DNA from: JADZEM01 sp046328125 | Lineage (GTDB): Bacteria; Chloroflexota; UBA6077; JACCZL01 | Assembly: GCA_046328125.1 (NCBI GenBank) | Contig: JAXLXF010000017.1 | Coordinates: 87,072 to 151,071, forward strand | Direction of reading: 5' to 3' | DNA length: 64,000 nt | Shown here: one piece after another, positions 1 through 8,475 of the stretch | How positions within the stretch are numbered: the stretch's first letter is position 1 | Layout: each line of letters opens with the position of its first letter | Notes under the pieces: generated by a model | Seen by the model: only the letters and a program-made list of their open reading frames with translations | The model's database searches: none | Told to the model about the DNA's origin: nothing | Translations under genes and position numbers: made by a program

Positions 1-1
1 C

Positions 2-772
2 ACCTACGTCGCCGGGGCGCGGGCGTTCCTCCGTTTCTGTGCGCGCCGTCACCTGCTCGCCCCGACCGTCACCTTCGAGGAGCTCCGCGACAACGTCCGC
101 GAGGTGATGGGCCGCTCGTCGTACCGGACGCCCCGCATCGACCCCCGACTGGTCACCATCGTCACGCACGTCGACGGCCTGCCGCTCCCGCCGGCCGGCC
201 AGTACGGCGGTCAGCCGTACCAGGAGCTGCTCCGAGATCGGGCTTTGATCCGCACGTTGTTCACCACCGGGATGCGCCGCGAAGAGGTCGCCAACCTGAC
301 CCGCGCGGACGTCCAGGACGGCCACGCTCGGCAGGCGCTCATCACCGGCAAAGGCAGCAAGGAGCGCATCGTCTTCTTCGACGACCCGGCCCTTCAGGCG
401 ATCCGCGCGTACCTGGAGGCCCGCGCTGACCGCCATGCGCCATTGTTCCTGCGCCACGACCTCGGGCGGGGCCACGCACCCGGTCCCGGCGGCCGTCGCT
501 GGCGACTCTCCCCGAAAGGGGTCTGGGACGTCGTCAAGCGGTATGCGGCGGCGGTCGGCGTCGAGGCGTCAACCCACGACTTCCGCCACGCCAAGGCGAG
601 CGTGATGCTGAACAGAGGCGCCAAACTATCCGAAGTCCAGGACATCCTGGGCCACGCCAGCCCCGAGACGACCAAGAAGATCTACGCCCACTACGAAGTC
701 TCGCACCTGCGAGACGTGTTCGACCGCTACTCCGCGACGGCTGAAGAGCTGGTGGAGGCGCTGGACGAATGA
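2..772 (+). CDS. Tyrosine recombinase (phage integrase family), 5' truncated by the window edge
   Basis: The reading frame is open from base 2, so the true start lies to the left. The visible 256 residues hold part of the N-terminal SAM-like DNA-binding domain and the whole catalytic domain. Catalytic residues are visible in order: Arg in TTGMRREEVANL, Lys in GKGSKER, the HxxR box in THDFRHAKAS, His in LGHASPETT, and the nucleophilic Tyr in KKIYAHY. Such enzymes cut and rejoin DNA through a 3'-phosphotyrosine link. The sequence alone does not tell a XerC/D-like housekeeping enzyme from a mobile-element integrase. No attachment-site duplication is seen in the window, although a tmRNA gene, a common integration target, lies 2 kb downstream. 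Confidence 0.9.
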   Translation, partial: TYVAGARAFLRFCARRHLLAPTVTFEELRDNVREVMGRSSYRTPRIDPRLVTIVTHVDGLPLPPAGQYGGQPYQELLRDRALIRTLFTTGMRREEVANLTRADVQDGHARQALITGKGSKERIVFFDDPALQAIRAYLEARADRHAPLFLRHDLGRGHAPGPGGRRWRLSPKGVWDVVKRYAAAVGVEASTHDFRHAKASVMLNRGAKLSEVQDILGHASPETTKKIYAHYEVSHLRDVFDRYSATAEELVEALDE

Positions 773-861
773 CCGATGGCCAAGGGGCTGGTCGCCGTGT
801 CCGACTGGCTCGCAGACGGTGACGGCGTCCAGGAATAGGTGGCTCCTGGAGATCGGTGGGG

Positions 862-867
862 TAGAAT
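862..867 (+). promoter_or_regulatory. Candidate -10 box (TAGAAT) for the protease gene
   Basis: TAGAAT matches the sigma-70-type -10 consensus at 5 of 6 positions and lies about 35 bases before the GTG chosen as the protease start. No convincing -35 box is seen at the usual distance. A transcript starting near 874 would exclude the alternative GTG at 839. Confidence 0.4.
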
Positions 868-901
868 CCCATTCAGGGATCGCATCAGGGAAACGCCGGC
901 C

Positions 902-2176
902 GTGCAGTATCGTCGCCCCATTCCTGGCCTCGTCAATATCGTCATCACCACCGTCGTAGCGCTGCTGGCCTTCGCGATGGCCTTCGTCAGTGGCTACTTG
1001 TTTGGCCGAGCCGAGCCTTCCGGCGGACCGCTCGCATTTCTAGACGTGCTCCAGCCTGCGACCGCCCGCGCCACCGAGGACGGCGTGCTCAGCTCCGACG
1101 AGCAGGCCCGATTCAAGGTGTTCTGGGAGTCCTGGCAGGTCGTGGAGCGTGAGTTCTACGACAAGAGCCAGATCGACCATCAGAGGCTGATCTACGGCGC
1201 GATCAAGGGGATGGTGGACGCGGTCGGCGACCCGTACACGATCTATCAGACCCCGTCGCAGCGCGAGTTGAACGACACCGATCTCCGCGGATCGTTCGAC
1301 GGCATCGGCATCCAGGTCGATTTGAAGGACAACCGCCTGACCGTGGTGGCGCCGATCGAGGGCTCGCCGGCCGAGGCGGCCGGCTTCCGCCCGGGCGACA
1401 TCGTCCTCGAAGTGGACGGCAAGTCGCTGTCCGGCAAGACGCTCAACGACACGGTCGGCCTGATTCGGGGGCAGCGTGGCACGCCGGTCACCCTGACCAT
1501 CCTGCGCCCCGGCACAAACGACCCGTTTCCGATCACCGTCGTCCGCGCCGAGATCAAGCTGAAATCGGTGCGGGCGCGGATGTTGGACGATCAGGTCGGC
1601 TACGTCCGGATCAGCTCGTTCTCCGCCTCGACCGGCACCGAGATGGCCGCTGCCATCAAAGACCTGATGGACAGGCAGGCGCGCGGCATCGTCGTGGACG
1701 TCCGCAACAATCCGGGCGGGTATCTCTCGACCGCCGTCGAGTCGGCTGCGCAGTTCATGGAGCCGGGCAGCGTGGTCCTGTACCAGCAGAGTGGCAACGG
1801 CGAGCGAAAGACGTACCGCACCGAGGGCGGCGGCACGGCCGCCCAGGTGCCGGTTGCCGTGATGATCAACAAGGGCAGCGCGAGCGCCTCGGAGATCCTG
1901 GCCGGCGCCCTGCGCGACAACGGACGCGCGATCCTGGTCGGCGAGAAATCGTTCGGCAAGGGCACGGTCCAGAACGTGCATCAGCTCAGCGACCAATCCG
2001 GCCTGCGGGTCACCACCGCCCAGTGGCTGACCCCGTCCGAAAAGCCGATCCACGGCATCGGGCTGATCCCAGACCGGGCCGTCGAGCTGCCACCGACTGC
2101 TACTATCTCGTCGGAAGCGACCCGCGCCGACGATCCCCAGCTCGACGCGGCTGTCAGCTACATCCTGGGCAGCTGA
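902..2176 (+). CDS. S41 family C-terminal processing peptidase (CtpA/Prc-like)
   Basis: This serine protease cleaves proteins from their C-terminus outside the cytoplasm. From the N-terminus the 424 residues show one membrane segment (about 10-35), a helical linker, a PDZ domain (around GIGIQVDLKD to VLEVDGKSLSG, about 135-215) and the S41 domain. The catalytic Ser is in GSASASE (about residue 328) and the Lys is in SFGKGTV (about residue 353). The 25-residue spacing between them is the one typical of the family. I chose GTG at 902 because the candidate -10 box lies at 862-867 and AGGGA lies upstream; GTG at 839 is the alternative. smpB begins 11 bases downstream, so the two are probably co-transcribed. 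Confidence 0.93.
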   Translation: MQYRRPIPGLVNIVITTVVALLAFAMAFVSGYLFGRAEPSGGPLAFLDVLQPATARATEDGVLSSDEQARFKVFWESWQVVEREFYDKSQIDHQRLIYGAIKGMVDAVGDPYTIYQTPSQRELNDTDLRGSFDGIGIQVDLKDNRLTVVAPIEGSPAEAAGFRPGDIVLEVDGKSLSGKTLNDTVGLIRGQRGTPVTLTILRPGTNDPFPITVVRAEIKLKSVRARMLDDQVGYVRISSFSASTGTEMAAAIKDLMDRQARGIVVDVRNNPGGYLSTAVESAAQFMEPGSVVLYQQSGNGERKTYRTEGGGTAAQVPVAVMINKGSASASEILAGALRDNGRAILVGEKSFGKGTVQNVHQLSDQSGLRVTTAQWLTPSEKPIHGIGLIPDRAVELPPTATISSEATRADDPQLDAAVSYILGS

Positions 2177-2187
2177 GGGGGCAGGCC

Positions 2188-2721
2188 GTGCCGAAAAAGA
2201 GCGTCCCGACGTCGAGCGGTGGGACCGCCAATGGCAAGGCGGCCACCGCCGAGCGTCCGCAGGAGCGGGTGTTTGCCACCAACCGGCGTGCCTTTCACGA
2301 GTACGAGATCCTGGACTCGGTGGAGGCCGGCATCGCGCTGACCGGCACCGAGATCAAGTCGGTCCGGCTCGGGAAGGTGAACCTGCGGGATTCGTACGCA
2401 CGAGTGCAGAATGGCGAAGTGCTGCTGTACAATATGCATGTCTCGCCGTACGATCAGGGCAACATCTGGAACCACGAGCCGACCCGCACGCGGAAGCTGT
2501 TGCTCCATCGGAAAGAGATCGGCAGGCTCGCCGAGCAGAGCCAGGCCCAGGGACTGACGCTGGTCCCACTTCGGATGTACGCGAAACGCGGCCACGCCAA
2601 GGTCGAGATCGCGGTCGCCCGAGGGAAGCGACAATACGACAAGCGCGTCGCCATCGCCGAGCGCGAGATGAAGCGCGAGCTCGATCGGGTTGTCAAAGAG
2701 GCGTTCGCAGGGGGACGCTAG
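2188..2721 (+). CDS. smpB: SsrA-binding protein SmpB
   Basis: SmpB binds tmRNA and brings it to stalled ribosomes for trans-translation. The 177 residues start with a low-complexity stretch of about 25 residues. The conserved OB-fold core follows, with the signatures NRRAFHEYEILD, GIALTGTEIKSVR and LLLHRKEI, then RGHAKVEIAVARGKRQYDKR and a basic C-terminal tail. GTG at 2188 follows GAGGGGG (2174-2180) at good spacing. The N-terminal extension is longer than in the usual 150-160 residue protein. The last codons and the stop lie inside the tmRNA 5' acceptor strand. Confidence 0.97.
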   Translation: MPKKSVPTSSGGTANGKAATAERPQERVFATNRRAFHEYEILDSVEAGIALTGTEIKSVRLGKVNLRDSYARVQNGEVLLYNMHVSPYDQGNIWNHEPTRTRKLLLHRKEIGRLAEQSQAQGLTLVPLRMYAKRGHAKVEIAVARGKRQYDKRVAIAEREMKRELDRVVKEAFAGGR

Positions 2722-3063
2722 GTTTCGACAGGGGAGGAGGCTCGTAGAGCGCAGGCCGAGGTGCCGGTGCCCTCGTTAATCAATCGGCACGGCATAACTG
2801 CCGAACCACAGTACGCTCTCGCTGCCTAACTAGCCGCGAGCGTCTGCCCGGCCTCGTTTCGGTGGGTCGGTAACAGGCGTCACTAAAGCCGAAATGCTGC
2901 GTGCCGGACCGCCTTCTAGGGCGCGCTCAAGATCAGAGGGCTGGCGTTGGAGCACCCGGTCGGCAGGGGGCTCAGGCGCGAGATCAAAGAGTCGACTAAG
3001 CCTGTAGTGGTCTCGAGTTGAATTGCCTTGGACGAGGGGTTCGATTCCCCTCCGTCTCCACCA
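2711..3063 (+). ncRNA. ssrA: Transfer-messenger RNA (tmRNA, ssrA)
   Basis: This is a one-piece tmRNA of about 353 nt. The 5' acceptor strand GGGGACG (2711-2717) pairs with CGTCTCC before ACCA at the 3' end (3063), with one G-U pair. GGTTTCGACAGGG near the 5' end and GACTAAGCCTGTAG near the 3' end are the conserved tmRNA signatures. The T-arm reads AGGGG-TTCGATT-CCCCT. The tag frame at 2800-2829 encodes AEPQYALAA and a TAA stop; the ALAA end is the usual protease-recognition degron. The CCA end is genomically encoded. The first 11 nt overlap the end of smpB, so smpB mRNA and tmRNA share sequence. A hairpin at 3071-3094 may end transcription. Confidence 0.96.
2800..2829 (+). other. tmRNA tag-peptide reading frame (AEPQYALAA, TAA)
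   Basis: The frame runs GCC GAA CCA CAG TAC GCT CTC GCT GCC TAA inside the tmRNA. It follows TAACT, a resume-site context like that of other tmRNAs. The nine-residue length and the YALAA end match the Thermus-type tag ANTNYALAA. Confidence 0.9.
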
Positions 3064-3070
3064 CGTGATG

Positions 3071-3094
3071 AAGGCCCGCCAGTTGGCGGGCCTT
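3071..3094 (+). terminator. Hairpin after tmRNA
   Basis: AAGGCCCGCC, loop AGTT, GGCGGGCCTT forms a perfect 10-bp stem 8 bases after the tmRNA 3' end. No clear T-run follows, only CGACGTTCTT, so it is either a weak intrinsic terminator or a processing hairpin. Confidence 0.6.
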
Positions 3095-3153
3095 CGACGT
3101 TCTTGCTGGCTGGCGCAGCCGGTCTGTGCCGGCGGCGCCGAGCCGGCGGGCGT

Positions 3154-4785
3154 CTACCGCTGCGTCACCGACAGGTTGTCGAAGCGAGCCTCACCAGGCT
3201 CCGGCGACCCTCGCAGGGCGCCATGCCCGATGTACATGTACCCTCGCTTGTAGGTGTTGTCCTGCACGGACAGCACCTCCGTGCCGTTGACCTTCAACGC
3301 GATGGTCGAGCCCTGGCACGTCATCTCGACATGGTTCGAGGCGTTGCCACGCTGGACTGCCGGCACCACCTGGTCGGCAATCGTCACGGGCGTCGTGCTC
3401 GTCAAGATGCGCCTCAGTCCCACCCGGCCGTCGGCCGGATACACGACTGCCGAGTAGCCGCCAAACACGTCCTTGGTCACCTCAGCCTGCCGACAGGCCA
3501 GGAACAGGTAGTGCCCGGTCGGGTTGCCGACGATCCGCCCGTCGATCGCCAGCGTCGCGTCGTCGTACTGGAACGGCAGGCTCGACACGCTCAAATCGCC
3601 GTTCGGGTCCAGGGAGGTGAACCGCATGACGTACTCACCACCATCGTACGATCTGGTGAATCGGTTGGGGTCCGGCGTCGTCGTCAGCAGGATGGCGTTG
3701 GCCGGGTCGTCGAAGTTGTCGGACGCCAGGACGCTGCCGGGTGCGGCACGAGTCGAGGGGGCAGTCGCGATCACGTTGTCGAAACTGATGACGGCGGGAT
3801 CGTCCCAGCTCGACGACCCGATGGCGAACCGGCCGGCCGGCACCTTGCCGGCCCAGCTCAGCACCTCGACGCCGTTGATGACGACCCTCACGTTGCCGTT
3901 GCGCGCGTCAACGGTAGTTCGGTTGACCCGGTTGTCCTTGTAGATGGCCGGCGAGGCCTGCCATCCCGCGAGCCGTTTGTACTCCGTCCCGGCGTACTGA
4001 CCGAGTACGGCCTGCTGCGTGAACGTCTGCACGATGAGCTGGAACGAGTCCTTGAACGGGTCATTCGTGTTCCCGGTCCCGCCGAACTGCAGACGGTACC
4101 CAGCCTGCTTCCCAGACTGAACGCGCGCGTCAAAGGTGATCGTGAACTCATCACCGGTCGTGTCGAGCCAGTACGTGCCACCGGCCCACGATTCGCGCGA
4201 CCCGTTCACCTTGCCGGCGATGGTGAGCTTGCCGCCGCTCCGGATGTAGTCCACGGTCTGCCGCGACGTGTCGTCCACGTCCAGCGAGCCAGCCCGGAAG
4301 TCGCCGCGATACGTCGCCGCCGGGGCCGCGCCGGGATAGTTGATCCGCGTCAGGATGCGGTACGGCGCGCTGTCGCTGAACTGGCCGGTCTTCGCCTGGA
4401 CGAAGATGTAGTAGCTGCCCGGCATCTTCAGCGGAATATCGGCCACCTCCCGATTGCCGTCACTCCTCGACCGGCCGATCTCGTCGCCATTCCAGTCTGC
4501 CACAACGAACTGGTACGGCACTGGCTGGTCGGCGATCTCGACGTGTGAGGTCGTGTCGAAATCGAACGTCTCGAAGCGGTACGCGTCGATGTCGTCTGGA
4601 TTCGAGATGAAGCCCAGCGCATCGGCGCCGGGGCCGAGATAACACGCCGCCTGAAAGTCGTCGTTCGGCTCCGGGCAGACGTCCTCACCCTTAGCCTGCG
4701 CGATCGGCAAGGCGCGGACGGGCGCGAACAAACTGAGCGCGACGGCCAGTGCGAGCAGCAGTCGGAACGTGCGAAGCAAGCGCAT
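3154..4785 (-). CDS. Secreted protein with a pre-peptidase-like (PPC) domain and a beta-sandwich C-terminal half
   Basis: The 543 residues start with a signal peptide (MRLLRTFRLLLALAVALSLF, cleavage probably near ALPIAQA). ATG at 4785 is preceded by a G-rich stretch on the minus strand. Residues about 35-150 resemble the bacterial PPC domain: CPEPNDDF, an acidic DDIDAYRF strand and GSYYIFVQA. Two repeats of a concanavalin/LamG-like fold seem to follow, with SFDNVIA at the end of one and ARFDNLSVTQR at the end of the other. I cannot assign a catalytic function; binding to polysaccharide or to other surface proteins is a guess. The next leftward gene upstream is the membrane kinase, which ends about 100 bases away, so co-expression is possible. 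Confidence 0.75.
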   Translation of the reverse strand: MRLLRTFRLLLALAVALSLFAPVRALPIAQAKGEDVCPEPNDDFQAACYLGPGADALGFISNPDDIDAYRFETFDFDTTSHVEIADQPVPYQFVVADWNGDEIGRSRSDGNREVADIPLKMPGSYYIFVQAKTGQFSDSAPYRILTRINYPGAAPAATYRGDFRAGSLDVDDTSRQTVDYIRSGGKLTIAGKVNGSRESWAGGTYWLDTTGDEFTITFDARVQSGKQAGYRLQFGGTGNTNDPFKDSFQLIVQTFTQQAVLGQYAGTEYKRLAGWQASPAIYKDNRVNRTTVDARNGNVRVVINGVEVLSWAGKVPAGRFAIGSSSWDDPAVISFDNVIATAPSTRAAPGSVLASDNFDDPANAILLTTTPDPNRFTRSYDGGEYVMRFTSLDPNGDLSVSSLPFQYDDATLAIDGRIVGNPTGHYLFLACRQAEVTKDVFGGYSAVVYPADGRVGLRRILTSTTPVTIADQVVPAVQRGNASNHVEMTCQGSTIALKVNGTEVLSVQDNTYKRGYMYIGHGALRGSPEPGEARFDNLSVTQR

Positions 4786-4881
4786 ACAGCCCCCCAGGCC
4801 AATGAGCTTTGGCGCCGACGGACACCCCATGCCGCGCCGCCGGCAATCCACAATTAGGATAGCCGGCCGACCTGCCAGTGA

Positions 4882-7428
4882 CTAGACCGGCGTGCCGGAG
4901 ACACGGGGCTGCCGGTTCGGCTGCGGTGCCGGCTGGACGGGAGCAGGTTGGGGAGCGGGCTGTGGCGCCGGCTGCGGAGCTGGCTGCACCTGGCGCGGCG
5001 CGGGCTGAACGGGTGGCGCCGGCACCGGAGTGGCGGTCGGGGTGAGAGCGTTCAGCCGCTGGCGTGCTTCGTCGCCGTTCGGCACCACTTCCAACGCTCG
5101 TGCCAGCGTCTGCCGCGCGCCAGCTCGATCGCCGGCTGCCACCTGGCGGTCAGACTTGCTCAGCAGGGAGGCGTACAGCTTCTGGCGAATGTCGCGGTAC
5201 TCCGGGTCGGTCTTGAACACGTCCTCGGCCGCTGCGAGCGCGGCATCGTCGTCCTTTCCCCAGGCGGACTCCATGCCGTCCCACAGCTTCGCCAACACGA
5301 CCTGACCCTGGCCAGCCTTCGCGTCCGGATCGTCTGGCTTGAGCTTCAGCGCCTCGCCGAACTGCCCGTACGCGGCGTCAAACTGCTTGGCGTCCAGCAG
5401 CTGTCGCCCACGCTTCATGGCGACGGTGTAGCGCACGTCGTCCAGGCCGGGCAGCGGCGGGCTGACCGATTGCAGGTCGGCAAGCGTCTGACTTGCCGCG
5501 TCGAGCTCGCCGGCTTCGGCCTGCTTGCGCGCCTGAGCGAGCCGCTCGTCGCCGGTCGGCGTGGCCGTTGGCGGCACCGTGGTGGCGGTCGGCGGAGCGG
5601 CAGGCGCAGCCGTCGGCGGATCGGTGGGCGGCACGGTCGGCTGGGCGTTCGCCGCCGCGACGAGCGGCGTTGGGCTCGCGGCAGGTTTGCTCGCCGTTTG
5701 CCCGGACGAGCTCGCGTTCACGGCGACCGTGGTGGGGGTCGCCCGGGACGAGCCCGTCAGGCCGCCGCCAAACACGACGGCCCCGCCACCCAGCACGAGC
5801 AGCAGCGCCACGACGACAGCCGGGATCAGCCAGGGCGGGCGACCCGTCCGAGGGACATGACCACCCGGGCGGTCACGCTCGGCGACGCGGGTGCTGTCGG
5901 CGGGCCACGGGACCGGCGGGACGATGGGCACACCGCCCTGCATGCCCGATGTGAGCGGCGGCGGCGCGATCCCACGTGAGCTGACCGGCCCGGTCGAACC
6001 GGCCGCGCCCCCGAGATGCAGATGGGCTGCCAGTTGCTCGGCGGTCGGCCGGCGCTGGACCTGGGTCGGATCCTGACCGCCTTGCGGAGTGTCAGCTGGC
6101 TGTCGGAGGTCAGGCTGGGAGTTTCCCGGCTGCTGCCACTCTGGCTGAGGCGGTCCCGACTGATACGGGTCGGGCGGCGAGTAGCCGGGCAGCGGGGGAT
6201 TGGATGCGGGCGGCACCGGGCGGGGCACGGTATGGTGCTGATTCTCGGCAAGCTGCCAGGACGAAGCGCGTCGCTCGGCCTCGATTCGGTTCATCTCGGC
6301 CACGCGCAGCATCTCGGCACTGGCCGCGAGCTCCGCCAGGTCGGTGTCGCCCATCTCGCGCAAGCGGCCGATCGCCTGGGTAGCGCCTCGCCAGTCACCC
6401 TCGCGGAGCAGTCGCGCGGCGTTTGCCCGCACGTCGCGATGCGCGCGCCGGCGCGCGATCTCCTGGTGCAGCGCTTCGCTGGCCGTGGACGAATCGAGGA
6501 CGCGCGCCTCGGCGAGCAGCCGGTCAGCGTTCACGAGGTCGTCGTTGGCGAGAGCGCTCCTGACCCGACCGACCAGCGCGTCGTGCTGAACGGCACGCCC
6601 GAGCGCCGCCGCGAACTTGCTGGGCGGGCCGAGCCGCTGGCGCGGGTCCTTCGAGAGCTGGCGCATCACCACGGCGTCCACGGTCTCGGGGATCTCCGGA
6701 CGCAGCTGCCGCATCGAGGTCGGGGCGCGGTGCACGTGCGCGAACGCAATGGCCTGGTGGGCTTTTCCTTTGAACGGAAGCTCGCCGGTGAGGAGCTCGT
6801 AGGTGACCACGCCGAGCGCGTACAGGTCTTGATCGACGCCGACCTCATGGTCGGTCGCACCGGGTCGCACCAGCTCCTCGTCGAAGCTCTCCGGCGCCAT
6901 GTACTCTGGCGTGCCAACCCCGTAGGTCACGGTCAGATGGGTGCCGTCGGCTGCTCTGGCGATGCCAAAATCCATCAGCGTCAGGTGGTCTGTGGGGGAG
7001 ATGAAGGCATTGGTCGGCTTGATGTCGCGGTGGGCTACGCCGAGCCCGTGGGCGTAGTCGAGCGCGGAGGACAACTGCGTGACGAAGCTGGCGACTCGAT
7101 CCAGCGCGAGCGGCTGTTCGTTCCGGAGCACCTCGCGCAAGGTCCGTCCTTCCAGCACCTCCATCACGATGTACGGCAGGCTGTCCTGTTCGCCGACGTC
7201 GTACATCAGCACGATGTTCGGGTGGCGCAGGCTAGCGGCGAGCTTCGCCTCGCGGTAGAACAGCCGCACGAACCCTTCGTGGGTCGCCAGGTGATTCGAC
7301 ATCACCTTGATGGCGCGTGTCTGCTCCAGCACCTGATGGCGAGCCCGGTACACCACGGCCATGCCGCCGCTGCCCAGGCGCTGCTCGAGCAAGTATGGTC
7401 CAAAGGTCTTCCCGAGCAACGGATCCAT
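4882..7428 (-). CDS. Membrane Ser/Thr protein kinase (PknB-like) with an extracytoplasmic TPR-like, Pro-rich tail
   Basis: This Hanks-type kinase phosphorylates Ser/Thr residues in the cytoplasm. In the 848 residues, the kinase domain spans about 12-270: Gly loop GSGGMAVVY, Lys41 in AIKVM, catalytic loop HRDIKPTN (Asp135), DFG at about 153, and GTPEYMAPE. Helical repeats (about 300-395) and a Pro-rich linker follow, then one membrane segment (about 532-556). The outer part has TPR-like helices (around ARKQAEAGELDAASQTL and AYGQFGEALKLKPDD) and a tail of repeated PAPQ units. ATG at 7428 was chosen over an upstream start because it begins directly before the kinase fold and follows GGTGGGAC. 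No PASTA repeats are present; the TPR-like part may act as the sensor. Confidence 0.93.
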   Translation of the reverse strand: MDPLLGKTFGPYLLEQRLGSGGMAVVYRARHQVLEQTRAIKVMSNHLATHEGFVRLFYREAKLAASLRHPNIVLMYDVGEQDSLPYIVMEVLEGRTLREVLRNEQPLALDRVASFVTQLSSALDYAHGLGVAHRDIKPTNAFISPTDHLTLMDFGIARAADGTHLTVTYGVGTPEYMAPESFDEELVRPGATDHEVGVDQDLYALGVVTYELLTGELPFKGKAHQAIAFAHVHRAPTSMRQLRPEIPETVDAVVMRQLSKDPRQRLGPPSKFAAALGRAVQHDALVGRVRSALANDDLVNADRLLAEARVLDSSTASEALHQEIARRRAHRDVRANAARLLREGDWRGATQAIGRLREMGDTDLAELAASAEMLRVAEMNRIEAERRASSWQLAENQHHTVPRPVPPASNPPLPGYSPPDPYQSGPPQPEWQQPGNSQPDLRQPADTPQGGQDPTQVQRRPTAEQLAAHLHLGGAAGSTGPVSSRGIAPPPLTSGMQGGVPIVPPVPWPADSTRVAERDRPGGHVPRTGRPPWLIPAVVVALLLVLGGGAVVFGGGLTGSSRATPTTVAVNASSSGQTASKPAASPTPLVAAANAQPTVPPTDPPTAAPAAPPTATTVPPTATPTGDERLAQARKQAEAGELDAASQTLADLQSVSPPLPGLDDVRYTVAMKRGRQLLDAKQFDAAYGQFGEALKLKPDDPDAKAGQGQVVLAKLWDGMESAWGKDDDAALAAAEDVFKTDPEYRDIRQKLYASLLSKSDRQVAAGDRAGARQTLARALEVVPNGDEARQRLNALTPTATPVPAPPVQPAPRQVQPAPQPAPQPAPQPAPVQPAPQPNRQPRVSGTPV

Positions 7429-7524
7429 GCTGTCCCACCGCGATCGTCGCCTGGAGGCATGATACGGGAATGCAAGGATCTTGGGCACCTGCTTCAGCGC
7501 AGGCAGAGTACCCGCGGAGAGGGG

Positions 7525-8346
7525 CTACGGCTGGTCTGCGACCTGCTGCTCGTCGTCGGCGCCGTCGCTCAGGTTGACGCCCCCGTCGATCGTCAGCTCG
7601 GACGGCGACGGGTTCGCCACCCGCCCGGGCCGAGTCGGAGCGGCGATCACGACCGCTGCCGGGCCAGCCGCCGTCGTGCCAACCACCATCGTCACCGCAT
7701 CGTCGGGCGCGTCCGCGACTTCGGCCTCGTCCTCGTCTTGAGGGTCAGCCACTGGCGCCGACTCTTCTGGCTCCTCGGCCGGGGCAGCCACGCGCGCTGG
7801 TGCCGACGGCGCTACAGCCGGTCTCGGCGCTGGCACGATGGCTACGATGCCCATGACCGGCAGCTCGGGCGCTTGCGCTTCGGCCGGTGGGGGAGCTGCC
7901 TGCGCGGACGCTGGCGCCTCTGGTGCCGACGGCTCGGCCGGTTCCACGCCAGCGCCGTCGGGAGACGTGGTCGTGCTCGCCACGTCTCGAGGTGCCGTCG
8001 GCGACAGCGTCGTCGGGGCTACGCCGGAGGACGAGATGACTACCGGGGCGACGCCCGGCTCGACGACGTTCGGCGACGAATCGTCGAGCCGCTCGACCGG
8101 CACGAACACAACCCGCTCGACCGGCACTTCCACCGGCACGACGATTGGCACAGCTTCCACCACCGCCGGGGCCGGGGCCAGCTCGACCACGCGCGGCACA
8201 CCTTCTCGTGCCAGGTATTGGAAGCCGCCGAACAGCGGGACGAGCACGGTCAAGAGGGCGAACAGGCGCAGATTGGCGGGTAGACCGGTCTGGGCACGCG
8301 CCGACAATCGACGCCGCTGCCGGCTGGCTCGCGTCTCGTCAGGCAT
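7525..8346 (-). CDS. Membrane-anchored Pro/Ala-rich protein of unknown function
   Basis: The 273 residues have a basic cytoplasmic N-terminus (RASRQRRRLSARAQ), one membrane segment (about 26-45, LRLFALLTVLVPLFGGF) and a long low-complexity outer part rich in Pro, Ala, Val and Glu. I recognise no domain. It reads towards the kinase gene and ends 96 bases before its start, so the two may be co-transcribed, and it could be a partner or substrate of the kinase. ATG at 8346 is chosen because it places the basic residues and the membrane segment in a normal type II order. Confidence 0.6.
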   Translation of the reverse strand: MPDETRASRQRRRLSARAQTGLPANLRLFALLTVLVPLFGGFQYLAREGVPRVVELAPAPAVVEAVPIVVPVEVPVERVVFVPVERLDDSSPNVVEPGVAPVVISSSGVAPTTLSPTAPRDVASTTTSPDGAGVEPAEPSAPEAPASAQAAPPPAEAQAPELPVMGIVAIVPAPRPAVAPSAPARVAAPAEEPEESAPVADPQDEDEAEVADAPDDAVTMVVGTTAAGPAAVVIAAPTRPGRVANPSPSELTIDGGVNLSDGADDEQQVADQP

Positions 8347-8475
8347 GTACAGACCCCTTATGCAGACGCATGAACGTAACCATACACCGGATGGGCCTGC
8401 CAAAGCGCACCCTTATCGACGTCTGAGCGTTGCAAATCGGGTCCTCTTCCGATGACGACCATACTTTCGGCTTCG

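Noticed and set aside
2..3063. Recombinase gene near the tmRNA as a sign of a genomic island integrated at ssrA
   Set aside because: The tmRNA 3' end is not duplicated anywhere that I can see in the window, and housekeeping genes lie between the two.
3028..4548. Long rightward open frame of about 500 codons opposite the PPC-type protein
   Set aside because: It is antisense to a gene with a signal peptide and recognisable domains, and it overlaps the tmRNA 3' end. Its protein is a His/Arg/Val-rich mixture without domains, as expected from the complement of high-GC coding DNA.
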